Origin: Acidisarcina sp963790505
Lineage (GTDB): Bacteria > Acidobacteriota > Terriglobia > Terriglobales > Acidobacteriaceae
Length of the DNA: 64,000 nucleotides
Reading direction: 5' to 3'
Assembly: GCA_963790505.1 (NCBI GenBank)
Contig: CAWBOT010000005.1
Coordinates: 1,116,001 to 1,180,000 of the forward strand
Positions 16,751 to 25,411 of the stretch are shown here, piece after piece; position 1 is the first letter of the stretch, and each line of letters opens with the position of its first letter. Position numbers and translations under genes: made by a program. The notes beneath the pieces are model-generated. The model did not search any database. It was not told the DNA's origin and saw only the letters and a list, made by a program, of their open reading frames with translations.

Positions 16751-17968
16751 CTATTCGGCCTCCACTGCGCCAGGATTAGCGGCGATTCTGGCGAGCAGCG
16801 CGTTTTCGCCGGTGGCGGCGTCACAGGATTTGTCGGCGGCCCGTTCGGTTTCATAGACCCGTTTCATCACTTGCTGGCGCAGGTCAGCGTCTTGTTCCAG
16901 GCGCGGGAGGTTGAGGCTTGCAAAATCGGGCAGCGACTCCCAATTTTTCACCGCGGCGGCGAGCAGAGGTGGCGTAGCGTTATCGGGCGGTTCAGCGGGA
17001 AGCGGCACCTTGCAGCCGCGAAGCCGTTCGTAGACAAGATTGCGATCGCGCAAGACGCGCTCTGCCTGAGCGCGAACGGTCAGCGCGGGCGATGGGTAGA
17101 GCAGCAGGATCTGAACGGATTGTTCGAGCAGGTCGTGCAGGTCCTGACGTTCCTGAGCGGAGTCGCTCTCTTCGGCGGGTAGGGCCAATGCGCGCTCGAC
17201 GTAGTCGCGGGATTGGACAAAATTCCCCAGGGCGAAGGCGGTGCGCGCTGCGCCTTTGAGCGCAACCAGATTCCGAGACTGATGCTGCAGCATGGACTTG
17301 TAAATTTGCGAGGCGGCGTCCGGGTCCTGGGCTTTCTCCATGAGGGTGGCGATCTGGAGCTTCACTTCGGGATCGTCCGGGGCATTGCCGGAGGCAATGA
17401 GCAATTCGCTTCGGGCCTGGTCGAAACGTTGAACGGAGATCAGATAATTGATCAGTTCCAACCGAACGGCGCGGCGGCGAACGGTCCCATCGCCTTCCCA
17501 GGTTCCGTAAATGGAGGCGCGATAGTGCTCGAGTGCGTCGGGCTGATTATTTTGCCGGACGGCCAGCCGCGCGAGCTGAAGGTTGATGATGCCGCTGCCT
17601 GGCTCCGCTTCCCACAAAGTATTGAAGTACGAGGTGGCTTCCTGGGTGCGTCCCGCACCGGCGAGGGCCTCGGCGAGTTCGACTTCGATGCTGCGCTGGC
17701 CGGGCGAATAGGCCAGTGCCGAGCGCAGGTCGTCGACTGCCAGCTCCGGATGGCCGCTGCGCAGAGCGGCTTCGCCGCGTGTAAGCCAACGCTGCGCCAG
17801 CTGGACGCGGAGCGCGGAGAACGCGCGGAAGAGGAAGAGGGTGGCGAGAAAGAGGGCGATGGTGACGGCCAGCAGAGTGAACAGCGCGACAGCGTCTCTG
17901 ACCACCAGCTTCCGCTTTTGCAGGCGTTCTTCTGAGGTGAGTATGGATTGGGACTTCAAGGAGTCCAT
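16751..17968 (-). CDS. Membrane-anchored tetratricopeptide-repeat protein
   Basis: One transmembrane helix (about residues 28-50, ALFTLLAVTIALFLATLFLF) follows a short basic cytoplasmic N-terminus. The remaining 350 residues are helical TPR-type repeats, recognisable in RGEAALRSGHPELAVDDLRSAL and AEALAGAGRTQEATSYF. The topology predicts a periplasmic repeat domain. The stop codon abuts the ATG of the ClC gene, giving a two-gene operon; a structural or regulatory link to the transporter is only inferred. It starts 173 bases from the divergent padR-like gene, with a palindromic operator between them. Confidence 0.82.
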   Translation of the reverse strand: MDSLKSQSILTSEERLQKRKLVVRDAVALFTLLAVTIALFLATLFLFRAFSALRVQLAQRWLTRGEAALRSGHPELAVDDLRSALAYSPGQRSIEVELAEALAGAGRTQEATSYFNTLWEAEPGSGIINLQLARLAVRQNNQPDALEHYRASIYGTWEGDGTVRRRAVRLELINYLISVQRFDQARSELLIASGNAPDDPEVKLQIATLMEKAQDPDAASQIYKSMLQHQSRNLVALKGAARTAFALGNFVQSRDYVERALALPAEESDSAQERQDLHDLLEQSVQILLLYPSPALTVRAQAERVLRDRNLVYERLRGCKVPLPAEPPDNATPPLLAAAVKNWESLPDFASLNLPRLEQDADLRQQVMKRVYETERAADKSCDAATGENALLARIAANPGAVEAE

Positions 17969-18078
17969 CCATTCAACTTTAGCTTGTTTGGCGATGCGTC
18001 TCTACCGTCCTGCCTGTGTGATGCGTGCAGGAGACGAGGCTTTTGCCCATCCGGACATCGGAAAATTGATGAGGGCGG

Positions 18079-18120
18079 TTGACATAGATAGCACTTAGAT
18101 ATATCGTAAGACATATCTAA
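18079..18120 (+). promoter_or_regulatory. Promoter with PadR-type palindromic operator
   Basis: A -35 match TTGACA lies at 18079-18084. A perfect inverted repeat follows, TTAGATAT (18095-18102) and ATATCTAA (18113-18120), separated by ATCGTAAGAC. Any -10 box at normal spacing falls inside the palindrome. AT-rich dyads with this spacing fit PadR-family operators, so autorepression of the gene at 18142 is likely. The divergent TPR-ClC operon may share the control. Confidence 0.7.
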
Positions 18121-18141
18121 AACAGATCGGAGATAAAACTT

Positions 18142-18756
18142 ATGTTTCACAAAATACTTGCAACAGAGATGGAAGAGGGTCGTGGGCGCCATTGCGGCTT
18201 CGGCCATCATGCACGTCACGAAGGCGAAAAGCACTTTCGGGGCGGTCGCGGTGAGCGAGGTGAGTTCGGCGGCGGCAACTTTGGTGGCCGGTTTCGCGGG
18301 AGGGTCTTCGACAGCGGCGACCTGCGCTTTGTCATCCTGCGCCTGATCTCGGAAAAGCCGCGCTATGGCTACGAGGTCATCAAGGAGGTCGAGGAGAGGT
18401 TGGGCGGCGCGTATGCTCCGAGTCCGGGCGTGGTGTATCCGACGCTGACGCTTCTCGAAGAGCTTGGCTATGTGACAGTGAGCACCGGCGAGGGGACCAA
18501 GAAGCTGCATACTCTTACTCCCGAAGGCGCGGCGGCGCTCGAGGCCAACAAGGCAGCGGTTGATGCTCTATTCGAACGGATGGAGCAGGCAGGCGCAGCC
18601 TATGGCAGGGGACGTGCGCCGCAGATCATGCGGGCGATGGAGAACTTCAGAATGGCCCTGCGGATGAAGACCTCGCAAGGCCAACTGAAGGAGGAGCAGA
18701 TCCGCAAGATCGTTGACGCGATCGATGCCGCAGTAAAGCAGATCGAAGAGAGCTAG
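18142..18756 (+). CDS. PadR-family transcriptional regulator with Gly/His/Arg-rich N-terminal extension
   Basis: The ATG at 18142 follows CGGAG. The winged helix starts at about residue 58 (DLRFVILRLISEKPRYGYEVIKEVEE) and includes the PadR wing motif SPGVVYPTLTLLEELGYV. A C-terminal helical dimerisation part follows (MRAMENFRMALRM ... IDAIDAAVKQIEES). Residues 12-55 are an unusual low-complexity stretch of Gly, His, Arg and Phe (GRGRHCGFGHHARHEG, RGGRGERGEFGGG). It could bind metal or nucleic acid, but this is speculation. PadR proteins are usually small-molecule-responsive repressors. The palindrome 22 bases before the start suggests autoregulation. Confidence 0.9.
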   Translation: MFHKILATEMEEGRGRHCGFGHHARHEGEKHFRGGRGERGEFGGGNFGGRFRGRVFDSGDLRFVILRLISEKPRYGYEVIKEVEERLGGAYAPSPGVVYPTLTLLEELGYVTVSTGEGTKKLHTLTPEGAAALEANKAAVDALFERMEQAGAAYGRGRAPQIMRAMENFRMALRMKTSQGQLKEEQIRKIVDAIDAAVKQIEES

Positions 18757-18840
18757 TCACAGCGAAAACCAGGAGTAGAAGAGAGCAAGGAGTTCGCCGC
18801 TTCCATTATGGTTGCGGCAAACTTGTTTAGAAACTCTTAC

Positions 18841-21800
18841 TCAGAACCTGAGGTTGAGCGCGATCTGAATCTGGCGCGGCGGGCGGTTGCCGAAGGTGTT
18901 GGCGGAGGGAATACTGCTGAAGTTTTCGGAGTCGAAGGTACGCATTGGCGGGTCGAAGTTAGGGTGGTTTAGAAAATTGAAGATGTCGACCCGAGTATCC
19001 AGGCTGACACGCTCATGAGCGAAGGGAAATGAGCGGCTGACGCTGGCGTCGAGTGCGGCGAGGCCCGGCCCAGTGACTTCGTTGCGCGGCGAGGTACCGA
19101 AGCGGAATTCGCCGAGCAGATTTGGGTTGGAGTAAGCACAGGGGTTGATCCAGGTCTGGACGGTCCGGGTATGATCGGCGGCGAGTCCGCCATGGGAGAT
19201 CGTGGCCTGGCATGCGGGGTTTGGGTTGGATGGGACGGGGCCTGGCTGATATGGATTCGCAATTAAGTCAGGGCGGTCCGCGCCAACGATCAACGTAGTG
19301 TAACTCTGATAGGTCGAGCGATTGATGGTGAATGGCTGGCCGGTTTGCAGGCTGACGATTCCAGAGACTTGCCAATTGCGCACTAGCTGACCGACGAAGT
19401 CATTCCTGTCGAGATAAGTAGCTCCCGGCCCGAAGGGGAGCTTGGCTACATAGCTCAGAACAAATCTTTCCCGCGCATCGAAGGCTGAGAGTCCACGTTC
19501 GCCGGCGAGGTTATTACTATTCTGGGCGTACTGGCCTTCGGTGTTGCTGACGGTGAACTCCGATCCATTGTCGATCGACTTCGACCAGGTATACGAGGCG
19601 AGGAACGATGTGCCGTGGGGCAGGCGCTGCTGCGCTTCGGCCTGGAGAGAGTGATAGGTGCTCACGCGCGCGCTGTCCATGGTGGCGAGGCTGCCGAACT
19701 GAGGATAAGGCGGCGGATACGGCATCGCTCCGCTGGGCACAGCCTGGTTGTTATCGCTGAAGCCGACTAAGTGAGTGCCTTCGGAGCCGACATACCCGAC
19801 TTGGGCCGTCAGGCTGGAGGTCAGCTGCGACTGGGCGCCAAAACTCCATTGCTGCAGAGAAGCGGTCTTGAAGTTGGGACTGGTTCGAAACGAGATGATG
19901 GCGTTAATCGGGCTCTCGATAATGTTCTGAATGCTGCTGGCGCCGTCATTCTCGCTATAGAGAAGCTGATAGAAGGGCGGATTCTCGCCCAGCAGGACGT
20001 TGATATTCAGGACACCGATGTCATAGAAGACCCCGTAGCCGCCGCGAACAACGAGGCGTCCGTTCGGCAGTGCAGTCCAGGCGAAGCCGATGCGGGGCGC
20101 GAAGTTCTTCTTGCCCAGCGAGTAAAGGCCGCGCGGGTAGCCTGGGGTGCCGGCGACGATGTATTGGCAGGCGGGGCGCGGCTCGCAGGTGGCGGACTCT
20201 GAAGACAGGTTGGCGATGCTCAGGCGATTGTTGGTTTCGATTGGAGTGCTGTTGTATTCGTAGCGCAGGCCGAGGTTCAGAGTGAGATTGCGTGAGACGT
20301 GATAGTCGTCGATCGCGTAGAACGACTCGGAGAAAGTGCGCAGATGCGTGTAGGTGTTGCCGGTTGCAAAGAGAGACACCGCAGGAATGCCGAGCAGGAC
20401 GTCTTCGAGCGAGCTGCCAGTAATCCCGATGAAGAGAAATAGTCCCCGAGAATAAAAGTCCGCGTAGCCATTCTGCTGAACGCGATGAAAATCACCGCCG
20501 AACTTGAAGTGATGGCGGCCTTGGTCGAATTCGGGGAGCCACGTGAGGTTGTCGGCGAAGTGGTAGGTGTTGTCGATCTCATTCTGCGGAGCGTTGAATG
20601 GCTCCCCAAGTGTTTCGTATCCGTTGATCTGCGCATCGGGGTAGCCCCAGTCGAGGGGATTGGGTGGCGAAGGATAGCCCAGGGCCGCGCTTTGGTTGAT
20701 GCCGAAGTTCTGTTGAAAGATCCCGAGCCGGTCGCGTCCGTAACCGAAGCGGAGATCGTTGACGGTGCGAGGGGTAAAGCTGTGGCTCCAGTCGATGCCG
20801 ACGTTCTGGCCGCGGGAGTCATGATAGTCGCCGAAGCCGGGGAGGGCGCTGACTGTGAATCCTGAGTCGAAGGGAAGGTACGAGTCGGAGTCGTAAATGG
20901 CGTAATGACCGGAGACGAGATCGCGCGGAGTCAACTGGCTGTCGAGCTTGATGGTTCCCTGGTTCACCGTGCTGCGAATGACCGGCGCGGAGATATATAT
21001 GGTGGAGCTGGCGAGGTCCGCGCCTGCATTAGCGGCTGGATAGAGATCGAGCGTGGCGACACCGGCCGGATTTTGCAGCGGCGGAGGGATTGCTGCGTAG
21101 AGAGCGTCAAGGGTGTTCTGCGAGGGGACGGTAGCTTCGCGAGTGACTGCCTGTCGTAAGCCGAGGCCTTCGTAGGAAGCAAAGTAGAAGGTGCGATTGC
21201 GCTGGATGGGGCCGCCCACCGTGCCGCCGAACTGGTTGCGCTGATAGCCGGGGATTGGGCCGCAGGTTCCGGGCGCCGACGCGGGTGTGCAGTAGGGAAG
21301 GTCGAAGTAGTTCTTCGCGTCGAGTTCGCGGTTGCGGAAGTATTCGAAGAGATTGCCGTGCAGCTTGTTGGTGCCGCTCTTGAGAACGAGGTTGATCTGC
21401 GCGCCGCCGTTGCGTCCGTATTCCGCTGAGTAGGTCGATGACTGGACTTTGAACTCATCGATCGCGTCGACGGAGGGAAGAACGCTGGTGCGGTTGATGT
21501 ACAGGCCGTTGTTGTCGATTCCGTCGAGCAAGAAGCCGTTGGCTTGTTCACGAGCGCCGTTGACGCTGATCGATCCGGGGCCCATGGTGGAGGACTGCGA
21601 GCCGGCGACGGGAGTGTGAGCTCCGGGGACAAGCAGCGTAAAGGCGAGGTAGTTGCGTTCGTTCAACGGCAGGTTGGCGATCATGGTGCGCGGAACGACC
21701 TGACCGACGCTGGAGGTATCGCGATCGACCAGCGGGACATCGCCGGAGACGGCTACATGGATGGTGATGGGAGCAAGTTCGAGGGTAAGATCGGCGCGGC

Positions 21801-22185
21801 GCACCTGATCGATGTCGAGTTGAATGCCGCTAAAAGCTCCGTCGCGAAAGCCCTGTATGTGGACGGTGAGATCGTAGGTCCCGGGCGGCAGAAGAACGAA
21901 GTTGTATTCTCCGCTGCGATCGGTAACCGCGTGATGGACAATGCCAGTGTCGCGGTTGCGGAGTTCGACGGTCGCGGTCGCGAGGGCGCTGCCGGACTGA
22001 TCGAGAATGGCACCAATGATCGCGCCTGTGGAACTGGCGGCATGACAGAGATTCGTGAGCAATGCTGTGGCCAGGACGAAGGCGAAGATAGAAACGCGAG
22101 CGAATCGCTGCTGGAGGAGCGGACGAGGCAGCCGCGGCGGATGGGCCGCCGGCGAGGTGCGCTCTTGCTCAGGCAGGAGTGACAT
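18841..22185 (-). CDS. Oar-like TonB-dependent receptor with carboxypeptidase-regulatory-like N-terminus
   Basis: This outer-membrane protein has about 1,114 residues if started at the Met at 22185; the frame is open to 22257. A signal segment (SIFAFVLATALLTNLCHA) precedes a carboxypeptidase-regulatory-like beta-sandwich (about 52-135; GAIIGAILDQSGSALATATV, YNFVLLPPGTYDLTVHIQGF). A plug follows (NLPLNERNYLAFTLLVPGA, SISVNGAREQANGFLLDGIDNN), then a long beta-barrel ending in a C-terminal aromatic, QIQIALNLRF. In acidobacteria such receptors are numerous and thought to import large glycans or other polymers with TonB. Convergent with padR; divergent from the flavoprotein gene. Confidence 0.92.
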   Translation of the reverse strand: MSLLPEQERTSPAAHPPRLPRPLLQQRFARVSIFAFVLATALLTNLCHAASSTGAIIGAILDQSGSALATATVELRNRDTGIVHHAVTDRSGEYNFVLLPPGTYDLTVHIQGFRDGAFSGIQLDIDQVRRADLTLELAPITIHVAVSGDVPLVDRDTSSVGQVVPRTMIANLPLNERNYLAFTLLVPGAHTPVAGSQSSTMGPGSISVNGAREQANGFLLDGIDNNGLYINRTSVLPSVDAIDEFKVQSSTYSAEYGRNGGAQINLVLKSGTNKLHGNLFEYFRNRELDAKNYFDLPYCTPASAPGTCGPIPGYQRNQFGGTVGGPIQRNRTFYFASYEGLGLRQAVTREATVPSQNTLDALYAAIPPPLQNPAGVATLDLYPAANAGADLASSTIYISAPVIRSTVNQGTIKLDSQLTPRDLVSGHYAIYDSDSYLPFDSGFTVSALPGFGDYHDSRGQNVGIDWSHSFTPRTVNDLRFGYGRDRLGIFQQNFGINQSAALGYPSPPNPLDWGYPDAQINGYETLGEPFNAPQNEIDNTYHFADNLTWLPEFDQGRHHFKFGGDFHRVQQNGYADFYSRGLFLFIGITGSSLEDVLLGIPAVSLFATGNTYTHLRTFSESFYAIDDYHVSRNLTLNLGLRYEYNSTPIETNNRLSIANLSSESATCEPRPACQYIVAGTPGYPRGLYSLGKKNFAPRIGFAWTALPNGRLVVRGGYGVFYDIGVLNINVLLGENPPFYQLLYSENDGASSIQNIIESPINAIISFRTSPNFKTASLQQWSFGAQSQLTSSLTAQVGYVGSEGTHLVGFSDNNQAVPSGAMPYPPPYPQFGSLATMDSARVSTYHSLQAEAQQRLPHGTSFLASYTWSKSIDNGSEFTVSNTEGQYAQNSNNLAGERGLSAFDARERFVLSYVAKLPFGPGATYLDRNDFVGQLVRNWQVSGIVSLQTGQPFTINRSTYQSYTTLIVGADRPDLIANPYQPGPVPSNPNPACQATISHGGLAADHTRTVQTWINPCAYSNPNLLGEFRFGTSPRNEVTGPGLAALDASVSRSFPFAHERVSLDTRVDIFNFLNHPNFDPPMRTFDSENFSSIPSANTFGNRPPRQIQIALNLRF

Positions 22186-22313
22186 TACTTTTTGCGCCGT
22201 CCGCGATCTCCGGGGTATGATCGGTGCCGGTCGATTCCCCCGTTCAGCAACCAGCATACAGGCGCAAGCGCATGAATCGGCTAATGTTTTCAGGATAGTG
22301 AGGAGGGGAACCG

Positions 22314-24482
22314 ATGCAGAAGATCGCGATCCTTGGCGGCGGAATTGGAGCGCTGGCGACCGCCGCCGAGCTGACCAACGACCCGAACTGGCAGACCAAC
22401 TACGAGATCACGATTTACCAGATGGGTTGGCGGCTGGGAGGCAAGGGCGCGAGCGGGCGCAACCGGAAGATGTCGGACCGCATCCAGGAGCACGGCATTC
22501 ACCTGTGGATGGGCTTCTACGAGAACGCCTTTCACCTGATCCGGCAGGTGTATGACGAGGCGCACCAGAAAAACCTGATGCCGACATCGCCGTTCACCGA
22601 TGCGCGGAAGGCGTTTACGCCGATGAACTTCACGCCAATGATGGAGCAGGTGGGCACGGGGTGGAAGCAGTGGGACCTGAACTGGTGGCCGAGTGACGCC
22701 TTCCCGGGGGAAGAGAGTACGTTTACGAACCAAGAACAGCCGCCGACACCGCTGGGGTTTGTGAAGCTGTTGCTCAACCGGGCGACAGGCTATCTGGATG
22801 AGAAGAAGGTCAAGCATCCGATCCTGGTGAAGTTATACGAGGAGGCTGCGGGGCACATCTGCTCTGCGGTCGGTGGAGTGCCAGTCTTGCCGGCCGAGGC
22901 GGAGCCGGATGGCCCGCATACCGCGCTGCATTGTATTACCGCCTTCACGCATACGCTTTCAGACGACGTATCGCAGCATACGCGGGCGATGCATTTGGAG
23001 CTGGCGAAGTGGATCAAGGACTTTAACGACATGCTGGTGAAGCTGCTTGCGCCGGAGCTCGACCGAGATGACGAGCTGCGACGCTTTCTCATCATCATGG
23101 ATACGGGATTGGCGGCGGTGGCGGGGATCATCGAGGACGGCGTTCTCGAGAACGGGTTCATGGCGATCGAGGACGAGGACATGATCGAGTGGCTGGCGAA
23201 ACATGGCTGCTCGTGTGCAGTCTCGGCGATCACGCTGGGAATGTACGACGCGTGCTTCGGTTATCAGAATGGCGATCCTAACCTGAGGAGGATGGGCGCG
23301 GGAAGCACGCTGTATGGCGGGCTGCGGCTGATGTTTACGTATCAGGGCGCGCTGATGTGGTGGATGAATGCGGGGATGGGCGAGACGATCATGTCGCCGA
23401 TTTACCTGGTGCTAAAGAGCAGAGGAGTGAAGTTCAAGTTCTTCCACAAGGTGACGCAGATCCACGTTTCAGTGGATGGTAAAGCGATCGATTCGGTCGA
23501 CCTGGAGATCCAGGCGACGACGAAAGGGGATTACGATCCGCTGTTTCTGGGTGTCGATGGAATTCCGGTGTGGCCGACGGAGCCGCTTTGGGAGCAGGTG
23601 GTCGAGGCGGATGCGATTCAGAAGTGCGTCAATCCGGATCTTGAGTCGTGGTGGACGGACTGGCATGGCCAGCCGGCTTCGCTGAAACGGGGGACGGATT
23701 TTGACCTGGTGGTGCTGGGGATTTCGCTGGGCGCGCACAAGTACATCTGCCAGGAGCTGATAGCGAAGTCGCCGCGCTGGCAGGATATGGTCGCGAACGT
23801 TGGGGTCGTGCGGACGCAGGGGCTGCAGCTGTGGATGAACAAGACGCTGGCGGAGGCGGGCTGGACGGAGCCGCGCGGGATTTTGTCAGGGTACGTCGAG
23901 CCATTCGATACGTGGTCGGATATGTCGGACCTGATCCAGCGGGAGAAGTGGCCGGCGGCGGCTAACGTGAAGCAGATTGCTTACTTCTGCAATGCGATTC
24001 CGGATGACGAGCTGAAGCCGTTCGCCGATCCGACGTATCCAGCGCTGGAGCGGCAGCGGGTGCTCGACTCAGCGCGGAAGTTTTTGGATGGGCCGATCCT
24101 GCCGATCTTTCCGGCGGCGGAGGATGCGGCGAATCCCGGCAAGTTTAATGACAGCTTCCTGGTGAACTGCGCGGGAGATGCGTCGCAGTCGGCTTTCTCG
24201 ACGCAGTTTTTCCGGTGCAATATCGATCCGACGGAGCTCTATGTGCTGAGCCTGCCGGGGTCGGCAAAGCATCGCCTGGCCTCGCACGATTCCGACTTTG
24301 AGAATCTGTATCTGGCAGGGGACTGGACGTTTACCGACCTGAACATCGGGTGTATCGAGGCCGCGGTGATCTCGGCGCGGATGGCTTCGCGCGCGATCTG
24401 TGGAAAGCCGGAGCATATCTATGGCGCTTTCGGGAGCATTACGCCGATTGTGGATGCGGTACCGCCGAAGACAGCGGGGTAG
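22314..24482 (+). CDS. FAD-dependent oxidoreductase of the amine-oxidase/phytoene-desaturase-like superfamily
   Basis: GAGGAGGGG precedes the ATG. The 722-residue protein opens with a dinucleotide-binding fold (IAILGGGIGALATAAEL), then WRLGGKGASGRN and HGIHLWMGFYENAF, as in large flavoproteins related to amine oxidases and carotenoid desaturases. Near the C-terminus, SDFENLYLAGDWTFTDLNIGCIEAAVISARMASRAI is the second FAD-contact segment. No signal peptide is seen. The substrate is unknown; the long insert between residues 120 and 420 makes it larger than simple desaturases. It probably acts alone, since no same-strand partner is adjacent apart from a GH1 fragment. Confidence 0.85.
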   Translation: MQKIAILGGGIGALATAAELTNDPNWQTNYEITIYQMGWRLGGKGASGRNRKMSDRIQEHGIHLWMGFYENAFHLIRQVYDEAHQKNLMPTSPFTDARKAFTPMNFTPMMEQVGTGWKQWDLNWWPSDAFPGEESTFTNQEQPPTPLGFVKLLLNRATGYLDEKKVKHPILVKLYEEAAGHICSAVGGVPVLPAEAEPDGPHTALHCITAFTHTLSDDVSQHTRAMHLELAKWIKDFNDMLVKLLAPELDRDDELRRFLIIMDTGLAAVAGIIEDGVLENGFMAIEDEDMIEWLAKHGCSCAVSAITLGMYDACFGYQNGDPNLRRMGAGSTLYGGLRLMFTYQGALMWWMNAGMGETIMSPIYLVLKSRGVKFKFFHKVTQIHVSVDGKAIDSVDLEIQATTKGDYDPLFLGVDGIPVWPTEPLWEQVVEADAIQKCVNPDLESWWTDWHGQPASLKRGTDFDLVVLGISLGAHKYICQELIAKSPRWQDMVANVGVVRTQGLQLWMNKTLAEAGWTEPRGILSGYVEPFDTWSDMSDLIQREKWPAAANVKQIAYFCNAIPDDELKPFADPTYPALERQRVLDSARKFLDGPILPIFPAAEDAANPGKFNDSFLVNCAGDASQSAFSTQFFRCNIDPTELYVLSLPGSAKHRLASHDSDFENLYLAGDWTFTDLNIGCIEAAVISARMASRAICGKPEHIYGAFGSITPIVDAVPPKTAG

Positions 24483-24563
24483 TTGCGGCCAGTCCGGGAC
24501 CGGTGCGCGATAGTCGTGGACAAGTACCCTTGTCCGCACAACAATTCAGGGACGAGGCTTTTG

Positions 24564-24872
24564 ATGAACCGTCGTCAGTTCGCAGCTCGTTCACTAGCCG
24601 CAGCGGCGGGCGTTGCGCTCAGTTCGCGGCGTAGCTATGCCGCAAGTCCCATCTCCGCGGGTCAAACGCCAGCACCTCTGAGTCAGACGCCAGGGGCCGT
24701 ACCCGAATCGTTAACCAGTCAAGCGCGCTTCCCTGATGGTTTTCTGTGGGGAGTGGCAACGGCGTCGTATCAGAACGAAGGCGCGTGGAACGAGGACGGC
24801 AAGGGCGAATCGATCAAGGATTCTGGACATTGGTATGGGCGGGTCGCTGCGTCGAATCGGCTGAATGTGTGA
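24564..24872 (+). pseudogene. 5' fragment of a Tat-exported GH1 beta-glucosidase
   Basis: A twin-arginine signal (MNRRQFAARSLAAAAGVALS) leads into FPDGFLWGVATASYQNEGAW followed by NEDGKGESI, the unmistakable start of a glycoside hydrolase family 1 barrel. After about residue 85 the homology stops (KDSGHWYGRV), and the frame ends at residue 102, where a complete enzyme needs about 450 residues. The acid/base and nucleophile regions are absent. The HxlR gene begins, in reverse, 12 bases downstream, so a rearrangement near 24830 probably removed the rest. It is a relic rather than a functional enzyme. Confidence 0.85.
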
Positions 24873-24884
24873 AGCGGGCGGAAT

Positions 24885-25334
24885 TCAGCGGATTGCTGGA
24901 CGAGAAGGGGCTGTCGCATGCTTCAGGTCGTAGTCGGCCTGTGCTGCTTGAAACTTCGCAACGTGAGTTGCCGCCCATTTCCAAAGCGGGTGCACGAGAT
25001 CGAGCATCTCCAGCGCTAATTCAGTGATCTCGTATTCGACTCTCGGGGGCACCTCGGCAAAGACCACCCGCGTTACCAGCCCATCGCGCTCCAGCTGACG
25101 AAGAACCTTTGTCAGCGACTTCTGACTAACGCCCTCGACCTGCTTCATTAATCGCGAGAAGCGGACCGGAGCATCAGCCGCCGCCAGCTCAGCCAAAGTC
25201 CAGAGCGTCCACTTCTCGGCGAGACGGGTCACGATGTCGCGGGTGAGCGAGTCTTCGTTTTCGGTGAGCGCCTCACATGCGGCGTTCGCCTCAGCCCAAT
25301 CGATCTTCTTTTTCTTGTGAATTTTGGTTTTCAT
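24885..25334 (-). CDS. HxlR-family winged-helix transcriptional regulator
   Basis: The 149-residue protein has a basic N-terminus (MKTKIHKKKK) and an HxlR core (about 35-125): EKWTLWTLAELAAADAPVRFSRLMKQVEGVSQKSLTKVLRQLERDGLV, then the wing RVVFAEVPPRVEYEITELALEM. TTGAGG precedes the ATG. It is divergent from a short-chain dehydrogenase 74 bases away, with two palindromes between them, the usual layout for an HxlR repressor controlling a neighbouring redox gene. HxlR proteins often sense electrophiles or oxidants, but no conserved sensing Cys is evident here apart from one in the N-terminal part. Confidence 0.9.
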   Translation of the reverse strand: MKTKIHKKKKIDWAEANAACEALTENEDSLTRDIVTRLAEKWTLWTLAELAAADAPVRFSRLMKQVEGVSQKSLTKVLRQLERDGLVTRVVFAEVPPRVEYEITELALEMLDLVHPLWKWAATHVAKFQAAQADYDLKHATAPSRPAIR

Positions 25335-25374
25335 GGTTACCTCAAGGTAAGTACAAGCCGAAATGGTGCCTTAT

Positions 25375-25411
25375 TGCCATTGGATACTAATGGCAGCATA
25401 CTGCAAGTATG
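25375..25411. promoter_or_regulatory. Two adjacent palindromes, probable HxlR operator
   Basis: TGCCATT (25375-25381) is mirrored by AATGGCA (25389-25395) across a 7-base spacer. Two bases later CATACT (25397-25402) is mirrored by AGTATG (25406-25411) across GCA. The second dyad overlaps the start codon of the dehydrogenase at 25409. Both lie in the divergent gap between the HxlR and SDR genes. Binding there would block the SDR promoter and translation start region. Confidence 0.6.
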
